64,000 nucleotides of DNA from Amoebidium appalachense (lineage: Eukaryota; Ichthyosporea), in contig CAVNZM010000003.1 of assembly GCA_963693365.1 (NCBI GenBank), forward strand, positions 5,394,001 through 5,458,000. Direction: 5' to 3'. Within the stretch, counting starts at the first letter, position 1, and every line of letters begins with the position of its first letter. The position numbers were made by a program, and so were the translations under genes. Under the pieces are notes generated by a model that saw nothing but the letters and a program-made list of their open reading frames with translations, made no database searches and was not told the DNA's origin. Of this stretch, positions 11,801 through 24,763 are shown piece after piece.

Positions 11801-14800
11801 GCGGATAGGTGTGGTAGTGGTGTGAGGGGTGGGAAAGGTTGAGGTTTGTGTGCGAGGGGGCCCCCACTTTTGGGGAATGGAGGGAAAGATGGTGGGGGGA
11901 ATGGTGGGGGAGGGGGGGGGGGGGGGGGGTGGGGGGGATTTTTCGAGGGAGAGGCAAGGGGGACAGTCTAAGGAGTTGCGGGGTGGGTTGCTTGTAAAGG
12001 GGTCAATGGGAAAATGTGCCTGTTTGGATGATGGGATCAAAGGAGAGATGTTTGCTGCATGCATGCGAATGCACGGTTGCGAGTTGGAGGCCCCAGTCGA
12101 AAGTATTGTTCGTTAGACCTCAGTGTCATAAAGTAAGTATTGAATTTCTTCTCATCTCTTCTAATGTCTTTACGCTAAAGGTCAGAACCCGTAAATTCGT
12201 AATTAGCAAATAGTAAAACAGTAAAAGTCATCTTGTGCCTGAGGATAAAACCAGTTCGACCGTTGTTCTATTTATATTCTATATTTTATATTTTTATTGT
12301 TAATTTTTAAGTTTGTGTGTGAGTGTGTGTTAAATAAATGGTACTTGGCAGAGGTCGTGGCTATGGCTGCCGGCTACTGCTTCACTCTAATCGTCGTGAG
12401 GTAAGGCCGGTTTCCTCCTCTCCGCGTGCATAATTGTTCTTATTTCGTCTTGTGTTTTTATCTTTTTGGCTTTCAATGTGTTTGCGTCCATGCCTTCCCC
12501 CCCCCCCCCAAAAAAAAATAAATAAATAAAATAAAATAAATAAAAATAAAAATAAATAAAAAATAAAAATAAAAATAAAAATAAAATAAAATAAAATAAA
12601 ACAAAAATAAATTAAATTAAATTAATAAAATAAAATAAAAATAAATTAATAAACATTATATAAAATTAATATGAAGTAAAGAAAAATGTGCACCTCGCAT
12701 CTCTTTTACATCCCCCCCCCCCCCCCCCCCCCCATTTTCCCCCCCCCTTTTCCCTCCACCCCCACCTCCCCTTTCTCCTTCCTTGCATCCCCCCTCCCCC
12801 CCTCCCCCCCCCCCCCCCCCCCCCCCCGCTATTTTTCTCTTTTTGGTGGGCGAGAGGGAGATGGGAAACGAGGGGATAGGAGGGAGGGGGAGGGAAGGCG
12901 AGGGGGAGGGGGTAAGCTAATCAGTGCAGAGAAGGGTAATTGTGGATTAGTTGCATGTGCATCTCAGTCTTGGTTGCTTCAACATGCCAATAGCTGATAC
13001 AAGTATTATCGTGGCTGCAGTAATGGTGATGTCTATGCATTCGGCTTCAACGACAAAGGTAACGTCACTGCCCAAACATCCCCCCCCTCCTCTTCTAACC
13101 TCTGTACGCCCCCCCTCGCCTGCCCCCCCCCCCCCCCCCCCCCCCGGCCCCTCATGTGGTACCGTGTTTTCTACTCCCTATGGAACCGGTGGTCCCTCTC
13201 CCTCTATCTCTTGCTCTGTCACCTCACTTCTCACACACTCTCTTCCCTCTCCCCTCTCTCGTTGTCCCCCCCCCCCCCCCCCCCCCCCCCCTCGCTTCTA
13301 CTATTTAGTCCCCCACATGCATGCAGAAAGACGTCTGCTTTATATCCAAAAACGTCATTCTTACGTCATATCGACCTCCGACTATTGCAACATGATATAA
13401 CCACACATCACCACGAGCAGGTGCACGGTCGACTCATGATGTCTTACCCACTCAGTTGCTGGAAACTGCCTCCCCCACTGACTCTCTTTCTTCTCTTCCT
13501 TCTCTTTCCTTCTCTCGGTCTCACTCACTCTCACTTTCTATCTCGCTCTCTCTCGCATACCCCCCTCCTCCCCCCCCCCCCCCCTCCCGCCCTCTCCCCT
13601 CAACCCCCCTCCCCCCCTCCTTCCATCATCCTTTTTCCTTTCCTATTATTGCAATGCAGGGCAGCTAGGCAACGGCACACGGTTTATGACCGAGGTGCCC
13701 ACCCTTGTACCTGAGCTGAGCCATGAGTGTGTCGTGTCCGTGGCTGCAGGTGTGCGTGTTTTGGAACGAAACATCCCGGTTTTGTTGTTTACCCCTTATC
13801 CATCCTTCCCTCCCCCCCCCCCTCCCCCCCCTTCACCTTCTCTCTCTCTGCCCCCTCTCGTCTTATCCTCCCACTCTCCCTCCCCTTTTCTCCTCTCAGT
13901 CACACCCACACACTCACCCACGCACAGTTGTGCACGTGTGCATGTAAGCATACACCCTGACAGACACACATGCACACCTTCGCTCGTCCTTCATTTATAC
14001 GGCCCCTTTCTGTGTAGTGAGAAGAGCATGTGAGTTGTCTTACAGAATCTTTTCCCTTTTGCTGTGTAAAGAAATAGGGTGATTGGGAACATCGTTCTCC
14101 CGGTTTATTGCATCGTTTTCTTGTTGATTACATTTGGTTTTCCGTTCAAAGCATCGGTTTCCCGTTCATTGCACCTCACCAAGCTAACCTGCAATTTACC
14201 CGGTGCAGGCACACAGCACTCTGTAGCCGTTACCCGGGATGGGTCTCTGTTCACATGGGGTGGCGGTATCTTTGGTCTGGGCCACCCGGTACCCAAGGAC
14301 CTCCTGACACCAAAGTACACTCCCCCCCCCCCCCCCCCCTCCTCCCCCTCCCCCCGTCCCTCCCCCCATCCCCTGAGGACCGCCTTTTCCACACACGCAA
14401 ACACGTACGCGCGTGCACACACACACACTATCTTTCCCCCTTTCAGTGCTTACCTCCAACCTTACTCTTTTTCTTACCCCCCCCACCCAACCACCATCAC
14501 CACCACCCTACTCGGCGCCTCCTTCCTTTTCGACTACCGTTTTTTGATGGGGAGGGGGGGGAGGGGGTTGAGAAGGGGGGGGGGTGGGGGGGGGGGGGGG
14601 GGGGGGGAACAGACAAAGTAGAGTAAGCAACGACTGTGTAATGCCCCCCTCATCCTCCTCCCTCTTTCCCCCTCCCCCTTTCCCACCACCGCCACCAACA
14701 CCATCCTCCACATCCCCTCGGATTTATTTTGTAAACAGGTCTACGTGTTCGTTTTCTTTTAGGCTGTATTTACCGGAAGGGGTTGTTCTTTTTGGGCCAT

Positions 14801-15145
14801 CTGGAGTTTCTATTGCTGTGTAGATGTGTACAGGAAAAGGCGTAACACGTTTATGTAGATGAATCAGAGGGGAGGGGGCGGTTTAGTTGGGTGGGGGAGA
14901 GAGTGTGAGTGTGCGGGCCGGGCGGGGGGGGCAGCAGGGCGGCGGCAGCGGGGGGGGGAGGGGAGGGGGGGGAGGGGGGGGGGGGGAGGGGGGGGGGGCT
15001 TCTATAGGTGTACTAAGATTTCTTTTTCGTTTTTGTGCAGGCGAGTGATGGCACTTTGGCCTGATATTGGTCGGAGAGTGCTGTCGGTGAGCTGTGGTGC
15101 CTACCACACTGTGTATGTAAATCCCTCAATATGAACATGCGCACT

Positions 15146-15183
<38 letters not shown>

Positions 15184-15247
15184 CCACACACCCACCCCCC
15201 ACCCCCTTCCCACCACCCCCCCCCCCCCTCCCCCCCCCTACGAACAC

Positions 15248-15300
<53 letters not shown>

Positions 15301-15318
15301 ACGCACACGCACACGCAC

Positions 15319-15350
<32 letters not shown>

Positions 15351-15501
15351 GCACACACACACACACACACACATACCAACCCATTCATTACCACCATTAC
15401 GACCAGTGGACTTATCCCTGTCGTCCTTAAAACAATTATGATGCCTAGGTAGGCGCTTGGTGTTACGTGAGTTTAGTGTGTAAAAGTATTGGCCAGGGAG
15501 G

Positions 15502-15562
<61 letters not shown>

Positions 15563-16441
15563 TTGTTTTTTTTGGGGGGGAAGGGGGGGGGGGGGGGGGG
15601 GGGGGGTTGGTCAAATCTGGGTGATAGTTCGTTTCTTTTGTTTCTTTTGCACTTTGGTCGTTTTTGCCTCAGTGAAACACTTTTTTTTTGTAGTAACGAC
15701 GAATTAACCTTACGGATGTGGGTCACAGATGTCTGGTGGAGGGTGGGGCTGTGTATAACATTTGGCCACGGAGAGGTGCCCCCCCCCCCCCCCCCACCAC
15801 CCTTCCTCTCCCCCCCCACCACACACACGCACATACACACATACACGTGCACATACACAAACACATCCCTGACTCCCTGCGTCCCCATCACTTAGCACGC
15901 TTTACGTTTTGTGGCAGTTACGTTTTACTATCATTTTCACCTCGCGGGACCATTTTTTTCGTCTTGTAGGGGTTTTCTCGCCAGTGTGCATGTAGGAAAG
16001 GTTTGGGAAACAGGGAATGATACAGCTCCGGCATGCTGTTAGGCTGGTTATCTATTATCACCAGAGGTTCTTTCTCTCATATCTCATCCTCCAAATTTCC
16101 GGTGCTTCCCATGATATTTCCTTAGCATTGTTAAACCTCTTTTGAGTCTTTGCTGGTTATCTATTTGCTGCATTGTGATCTCCTTTCCTCTCTTCTTCAA
16201 TCGTTCACACTCTCAACACACACAAACACATACAGCCATTCCTTTCCTTCCCTATAAGTCCCCACATGCGCACCGGCCACCCTCCTCACCACCAAACACC
16301 ATCCCCCCCCTCCCCCCACCCCCCCCCCCCCCCCCCCTCCCCCGCTTTTTTTCCCGCCGAAAATACACATTTCGAAAAATGTAAAAGATAGACCAGCACC
16401 TGCAAACACACAGTCCTCTGGTGTCTTCCCTGCCTCTGCAA

Positions 16442-16488
<47 letters not shown>

Positions 16489-16736
16489 CCTCCCCCTCCC
16501 CCCCTCCAAAAAAGTCTCCCACGCCCTTTCAAGTCCAGCCCTTCCCCCCCTCCCCCCCGTTCCCCACCCACCCACCCCTATTGGATGCGCAACTACACCT
16601 CCTCTTCCTTCAACTACCAAGCGTACACCTCCCTTCCTTTCATTTACCTAGCGCTAAAGTCTCCTTCAATATTTTCTACATCGTTCCTGCCACCCTGTTT
16701 TCCCCCCCCAGGCCAGCAAGGAACCCTTAACTTGTA
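8868..16736 (+). CDS. RCC1-repeat protein, multi-exon
   Basis: Exons as read: 8868-8974, 9462-9550, 10319-10433, 10958-11099, 11592-11654, 12352-12400, 13021-13058, 13660-13749, 14209-14314, 15041-15112, 15729-15775 and tentatively 16712-16736. All have GT-AG borders and every junction keeps phase. RCC1 blade motifs appear repeatedly: VQVSCGEQHTACI, LGNVYCWGRQREGQCGFG, VECGHEHTLALTDGGVLYMWG, VAMAAGYCFTL, NGDVYAFGFNDKGQLGNG, GTQHSVAVTRDGSLFTWGGG, VLSVSCGAYHTVCLVEGGAVY. A beta-propeller of RCC1 type is therefore expected; partner and role are unknown. A 47-residue non-RCC1 insert (FGLTDLNEGQRRDMIEKSYY and on) sits in exon 10958-11099. The first exon is unsettled: the same frame upstream to 8792 is interrupted by a TAA at 8864. 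The 3' end may extend past 16736. Introns are full of poly-C, poly-G and (AC)n. Confidence 0.82.
12508..12660 (+). repeat. A-rich AAAAT/AAAATA degenerate tract
   Basis: About 150 bases of A with regularly spaced T, directly after a C13 run, inside the RCC1 intron 12401-13020. No coding content. Confidence 0.9.
15143..15372 (+). repeat. (AC)n / (ACGCAC)n compound microsatellite in RCC1 intron
   Basis: AC dinucleotides (15149-15180), C-rich DNA, AC again (15250-15290), then about 65 bases of ACACGC hexamer (15290-15355), then AC. The hexamer block is a variant array that probably arose inside the dinucleotide. Confidence 0.9.
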
Positions 16737-17134
16737 GTTGACTCAATTTTTTTCCTTTTTCAGGCCAGCAGTCCCTTTACCTTCAGCAGACACTCTTGCT
16801 AGCCTTTACCCCACCCCCCGCCCCAAACCCCCCAACCCCTCCCCCACCCCTCCCAACCACACCCACCACACCACACCTTCTTCTCCCATCTCTCTTTTTT
16901 TGACCACAACAACCACAGGCATCATGCTTGCGCAAAAAAAAAAAGGGCTGCAGCTTGCAGCCGCTCTTTAGGCCGGCATACCTCTGCTATTGCAACATGC
17001 GTCACAGTAAGCCATTCCCCCCCCCCCCCCCCCAAAAAAAAAAAAAAAAAAAAAGAAGTGAGAAAGAAAGAAAAATGCCCTTCTTACATACCCAACACAC
17101 ACACGCACACACTCGAGCTCGCGCGCGCACACAC

Positions 17135-17201
<67 letters not shown>

Positions 17202-17272
17202 CACACATGCACAAAGACACACACAAAAACCACACACACACGCACACGTACGCACGCGCGCACACACACACA

Positions 17273-17367
<95 letters not shown>

Positions 17368-17800
17368 CACACTCGAAACCACTCCTGGGCAATCCCACCC
17401 TGCCCCCCCCCCCCCCACACACACGTCACGTCATCTCAAAGTTTTTCTTGGGACAACAGAATTCAAAAGGAAAAAGAATAACACACACCCCACTTTTGGG
17501 GCAAAAAAAAGGGAAATGTAGGAAGAAAGAGAAATGAAAAAAAGGAGAAAGGGATAGGAAAGAAAGAGAAGAACTAAACACTGTTCTAAGACAAAGCCAG
17601 CACCGAACAGTATTTGCCTGCTGCAGCCACCGACCCATGTATGGCTAACTCTAATATCAATGAAGAATACTTAACCAAAAATATTCTGTGATGTTGAGTT
17701 TGAGTGATGACGACAAGCACACCTTGAAGTGTAGAAAGGATGTGTGGGTGGCTATGTGTATTGCAGCATAGAACAAGCGAGGGAACATTTTTTTTTTTTT

Positions 17801-17831
<31 letters not shown>

Positions 17832-17940
17832 GGGGGGCTGTTTCAGAGGATGGAGAGGGACTGTTAAGGGTAGCTGGACATGCCCTCATGTCTGTTTAAA
17901 TGGATGAGAAGAGTTAACATCGTGTATGTGAAACTTTTGT

Positions 17941-17992
<52 letters not shown>

Positions 17993-18373
17993 TTCCCCAC
18001 ACTTCCCCATCCTTAATCACACACTCCTCCTCCAGGATATCAGACAAAGCCTCATTCCATAGAAGCCCCCCCCCCCCCCCCCCCCTCCCCGCCCGCCCTT
18101 TCTCCCCTGCCCCCCCCTCCTCCCAATCATCTCCACCCCCCCCCCCTCCCCCCCCCCCCACCCCCATCATCATTACAACCCTCCTCCCCCCCCCCCCCCC
18201 CCCTCAATGCCGTGGCCACCTCCTGCACTCTCCCTCCTATCCATGCTACTCTGGCCGATCCCCCCCTCCCCCCCCCCCCCCCCCCCCCCCCCTCCCACCC
18301 GTGCGCAGGGATGGGTTGGGGGACAATGAGAGAGGCATTATACAAAGGTCACTGGGCGCTCTAGGGCACTGAA
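16737..18373. other. No exon recognised; long C, AC and TG tracts
   Basis: Contains a C-then-A tract (17019-17054), a 270-bp (AC)n compound tract (17097-17367), a T-then-G tract (17790-17837) and several poly-C runs (17942-17989, 18066-18295). A frame continuing from the RCC1 gene after an acceptor at 16763 (residues PAVPLPSADTLASLYP) is possible but becomes a Pro/Thr run. Confidence 0.5.
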
Positions 18374-18524
18374 ATGCCTACAGATACCTCTCACTTACTG
18401 GACCAATATCACGTGCAGGGGATGCATAGAACCACGGTCCCGAGGTCAGCAGCCATTTTGGGCCTCGGCGGTGGACTGAATGCAGCCACGCGGCAGGGGC
18501 ATGCCGGGGCTGTGAAAAGTGAAG
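18374..18524 (+). CDS. Candidate first coding exon, paralog of 3050-3173
   Basis: ATG, then PTDTSHLLDQYHVQGMHR, 50 codons, ending AGTGAAG|GTGGGT in phase 1. It matches the minus-strand exon at 3050-3173 in sequence, start, donor and phase, with an extra 9-residue segment before the donor. It could be the first exon of the cyclin gene that begins to be recognisable at 19992, but I find no cyclin-box N-terminal exon between them, so the link is only positional. Confidence 0.45.
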
Positions 18525-19991
<1,467 letters not shown>

Positions 19992-21545
19992 GAGTTCAGG
20001 CGCATCAAGGAGAAACTTCTACAGGACGAGAGGGTTCTCCTTCAGACGATCAGTTTCGATCTGACCATCGAACACCCATACAAGTATCTGCTGGGTTTTC
20101 TCAAGGCACTTAAAGGTGGGTCCGTGAATGTTCACAATAGCGTCTGTATCGGATTTGTGTAACGCTGTAAGTTGTATGATGGCATTGTGTTGTGTTTACG
20201 GTCGATACCGCATTGGTGCGTGCGTGCGTGCGTGTGCGCTTGCGTGCGTATGTGGGTGTGTGTGTGTGTGTGTGCGCGCGTGCGTGCGCGCGTGCGGGCG
20301 TGCGTGTCAATGTGTGCGCCAGAACCCTCTGTTGTTATTTGATGCCAGGGTCACCAGCTAGTATTCAATGTCCACACACAGGGGATAAGAATTTCGCACA
20401 GACAGCATGGAATTTCATCAACGACAGGTACCTTTCCTCTTTATTTATTTATTTGTTATTCGTAATGTTAAGGTTTTTTTTTTTGGCCCTGTGCTTGCAA
20501 AGTGAGAGGTGGGAGGGAGAGAGAGAGGGAGGGAGGAAAGAGAGTGGGCGGGGGGGGAGAGGGGGGGGGGGGGGGAGGAGGGGGGAGAGAGGGAGGGAGA
20601 GAGGGGGGGGGGGGGGGTGGGGAGGGGGAGGGGAGGGAGGGGGGAGGGGGGAGGGGGAGGGGTGTCTCACGTGTGCCTGTTTCAGTCTGCGGTCCACTGT
20701 GTGCCTACAGTACCACCCACGTGTGGTGGCCTGTGCCGTCATTCTATTAGCTGCAAAAATGAGAGGCTTCCAGCTACCGGACATGGTTGATGGGAAGCAG
20801 GTGCGTGGGTGTGTGTGTGTGTTTTTTATTTTATTTTTTATTTTTATTTTAATATTATTATTATTATTATTATTATTTTTTTTTGGGGGGGGGGGGGGGA
20901 GAGGGGGGGTCGGTGGTAGGTGGATGGGCATGCTGTGTGTGCGGTGTGTATGTGTGTGTGCATAGTGGGGATTGCTGGTGGTGACAGCCCCGGAGGGGAG
21001 GGGAGGGGGGAGGAAGGGGAATGTACCATCGTCTATGTGCACCTATGTGGTAGAGTGGGGCTGGGGGGAAGGGGGGGGGGGGGGGGAGAGGGTGAGGAAG
21101 GTGGCGAAGGGTTTCAAGCAAAAAGGTAGCCGAAGCTGTTGTATGGTATCTAATTTGGTGTGGTGGGTGGTGTTATGGATGCATGTTTTTTTTTTTTTTT
21201 TTTTTCTTCGCCCATTGCCTGTCTGACCAGAATTTTCCTCGTGCAGTGGTTCAAGGCATTTGTGGATGAGAGTGTCACCAGGGAAGAGTTGGAAGGTATG
21301 TTCCCGTGTCTGGTTCCCGAGTATCTCGTTGTGTCTACGACAAGTGTGCTACATACCTATTCTTACCCACATACCTGATTCCCCGATCTATACGTAAATT
21401 GATTAATTAAAATAGTTTTACCTTCTAAACATAATAGACAGGGATGATGATGAAGTTTTAGAGGCTTAGATGGGTGAGTGATCGTGTGTTCTCCTGTGTG
21501 TGTGTGTGCGTGTGAGTGGGTGGGTGGGTGAGTGAGTGGTTGTGT

Positions 21546-21599
<54 letters not shown>

Positions 21600-21776
21600 G
21601 GTGTGTATGATGGGAAAATTGGTGATGATTGGGTGGGGTATGAAAGGAGGATGTAATATTTTTAGCAAGATCTTTGTCTTTACGTGCGCATGACCCCCCT
21701 CCCCCCCCCATCATAACCACCACCCCCTCAAACACACACGCGTGTGCCGCACACACCCGCGCACGCACACACACAC

Positions 21777-21820
<44 letters not shown>

Positions 21821-21902
21821 CCGTTGGTGACCAGATCAAGAGTTTGTATGCCGAAGAGGCCACCGACCCAAAACTTAAACAACTGCTGAAGAGAGTAGGA
21901 GC

Positions 21903-21943
<41 letters not shown>

Positions 21944-22393
21944 TGCTTGCCTGTGTGTGTGTGTGCGTGTGTGTGTGTGCGTGCTTGCGTGCGTGCTTGC
22001 TTGCGTATGGGGTGTGTGTGTGTGCATATGTGTGTGTGCGTTGGCGTTGGCGTGGGCATGGACATGGGCCCGCGTGCGCGTGCGATAAGTTGTAGTTATC
22101 GGAGGAAAGTTTTGGGGTAGGTTTTTTTTTTTTTTTTTTTTTTTTTTCCTTGGAGGAGGAGGGGGGAGGGGGGGGGAGGGGGGGGAGAAGGTTGGGTGGC
22201 TTACTATAATTGCTGTTACCTTTATATGTACTCGTATGGATTTGCTGCAGTTGCCTAATTGCTTGAATTGGCCGTTTGCTTTCTCCGGTTTCATCTAAGC
22301 ATGATGAATTTGGATCGAATTGATTGCTTTCCCCCTCCAGGCACCCCCGGACAATTCGAGAGCCCCATCCCCACACCACAGACCACAAGGTAT

Positions 22394-22434
<41 letters not shown>

Positions 22435-22838
22435 CCCATCCCCGCCGCCCTGCCCCTCGTCGCCCCTCCCCTGCCAATGCGCACACATGCACGGCGGGAA
22501 AAAGGGAAGGGGAACGGAACAGAGGGGAAAACAAAAAAAAAAGGACCAAGGAACATCAGTAAAACGAACATTGGCAGCTTCAGGGTGGTATGTATTCACA
22601 TAAATAAAGCGACAAAGAACAAGGGGTGTATCGAAAACCCAAGCAAATTAAGTCAAACAACAAGACCGTGATGCATGATGCATGCTAAAACGTCCAAACT
22701 CTACGCACAGACCGGCCGGGCCAGAAATCCCCGCTTGCAGGTGGGCCCCCAGGGCACCGGCCAGACACACCTGGGGGGCAGAAGAGACGGGCCGAGGGGG
22801 AGCAACACCCACATGCGAAGGCTCAGAGAGCGGCTTGA
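19992..22838 (+). CDS. Cyclin K/T-like protein, C-terminal exons
   Basis: Seven exons: 19992-20115, 20382-20427, 20686-20800, 21247-21295, 21821-21894, 22341-22389, 22711-22838 (TGA at 22836). All phases close and no frame break is seen. The first visible exon reads [23 protein letters not shown], matching the junction of the two cyclin folds in the cyclin K/T/L group; the next exons give [39 protein letters not shown] and [17 protein letters not shown], the second cyclin fold. The tail after residue 140 is low-complexity, with [15 protein letters not shown] and a basic [17 protein letters not shown]. Family members partner transcriptional CDKs (CDK9, CDK12/13) in the nucleus; the exact subfamily is not resolved. 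The first cyclin fold is not found. Three of its acceptors follow CA repeats. Confidence 0.82.
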
Positions 22839-22912
22839 GATATGGTTTAACTGCAAATATTTCGGCTTCCTTGCCTTAAATCCCTTCTTCTTTTTTTTTT
22901 TTTTTTTTTTGT

Positions 22913-22947
<35 letters not shown>

Positions 22948-24163
22948 TTCGGCCTTCAACACGTGGTTGGGTCGATACTCTCTGTTGACACAAGATAATG
23001 CTGTGTGAGCCTCGTGACTTGTGGGTGTGTTTGTGACTCGAACCCAAACAGACTCTATATATGGTACGAAAGACATTGCGCAAGTACATCACACTTGCCC
23101 TGTACATGTGATTTAGATATATGGAAATTGGATGACTATCTCGGTATATCCGCTACATATCTGGTGTATGATGACAAGAGTTCTGGGCTGGCCTGGGACG
23201 TGTACGGGCTGGAGTCACTCCCCCCCTTTTTCTTTCAAATGTCACCCCTTCCATATGTATGAAATGTTGGCCGATTATAATTACAATTTTGCACCTGCTC
23301 CAGATATGTAACTGTGAGATATATTCGTGCCTGGATATTTCGACCGTGACAATTAAGTGCTCCACCTGATCATGACAGTGCACAACCAAAGGAATCAGAC
23401 TGTTGATTTGTATTACAGGTCATGCGCGCCCAATAATAATGGATACACTTCAACTGATGATATTGCACAACCCGACTTATAACTGTTAAATGTGCATCCC
23501 AAATTTCGACTGCCTGGGGCCATTGATCAGTCAGCTTTAACATGTCTGAGATAGTATATGGGGGCCGGGTGGGCGCCCTTCCGCTGCAGGTCCTAAATTT
23601 GAACACCATACGGTATTGGAACATACGTACATTACTATGATATATAGAGTCAAGTACAGATTATAATTATTATAAGGTCCAGGAGAGGAATTCGAACCAA
23701 AAAAAGAAAAAGACGAGAAGCTGACTTAGACAGAGTCGATTCAAAACATGTACGAGACCAGGCTGAAGTTTCTTAAAAAAATTCGGGTTTGAATTGATTT
23801 TAAGCATACCTGAAAAGGGGCAGCAGCTGATGGGTTAACCCCCCCCCCCCCCCTCTTTTTCTTATCGTACTATAGCTAACACCTTTACAACCTACTTTAT
23901 TTCAGAGCCCGACCCCACATATTATGCACGAATTTAATCATGCACATGCGAACAACTCTATGTAAAGTTCTAGTCTGCAGTGTATGTTAGAGTAACAGCT
24001 GCGGCTGAAAATATGAAATATTCGACATTTTCCAGACCACCCCATTTTGGTTGGTGGGCCACGTCCGGATCCCCTCTTTCTGGGTGTGTTAAGTCATATA
24101 TCAGATTCGATATGTAGATCTTACCCTCGATGCTTCTACAATACTGGTGGATCTATCAGATCT
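22839..24163. other. No gene recognised
   Basis: Starts with a T-then-G tract (22893-22946). The remainder is AT-richer, ordinary-complexity DNA without a credible exon. It ends at the proposed left edge of Copia-A. Confidence 0.5.
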
Positions 24164-24360
24164 GTTGGAATATACAACACCAATATCACTATTATTATTA
24201 CTAAGTATATTCTACTAGTGCTAGTTCGTTGTCTATCTGCTTACATCTGACATGTTTAGCGAGTGTGATTATGCGCTCCGCAATCCGATCTTGTGGTGAG
24301 CAGTTACGTAATAGCTGGTGTATGAGTGAGATTGTCCCACAATCACACGCATATGAATTT

Positions 24361-24554
24361 GGGGGTTTACGCTGTTTACTCGAGGCAAAGAGAAACCAGT
24401 CTCAGGTATGGGGGGGGTTTTGCTCGGAATATCCCCTCAGCGGTATATCATGATCACGTACATAGATGTCGGGTGATGACTATATATCAGGGTTTACTTT
24501 CTCTACGAGACACCATAAAGACTACAAGGAGAGATCAATTAGTTGGGGTTCCCC

Positions 24555-24633
<79 letters not shown>

Positions 24634-24664
24634 GGGCTCCCCTGGGACACTCGGTATCAGCTGG

Positions 24665-24763
<99 letters not shown>

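Noticed and set aside
15729-15775. A frameshift in the last clear RCC1 exon (VYNIWPRR against an expected VYTFGHGE in another frame).
   Set aside because: The unshifted frame joins in phase to a GQQGTLNL exon at 16712, which fits a degenerate RCC1 blade without any error.
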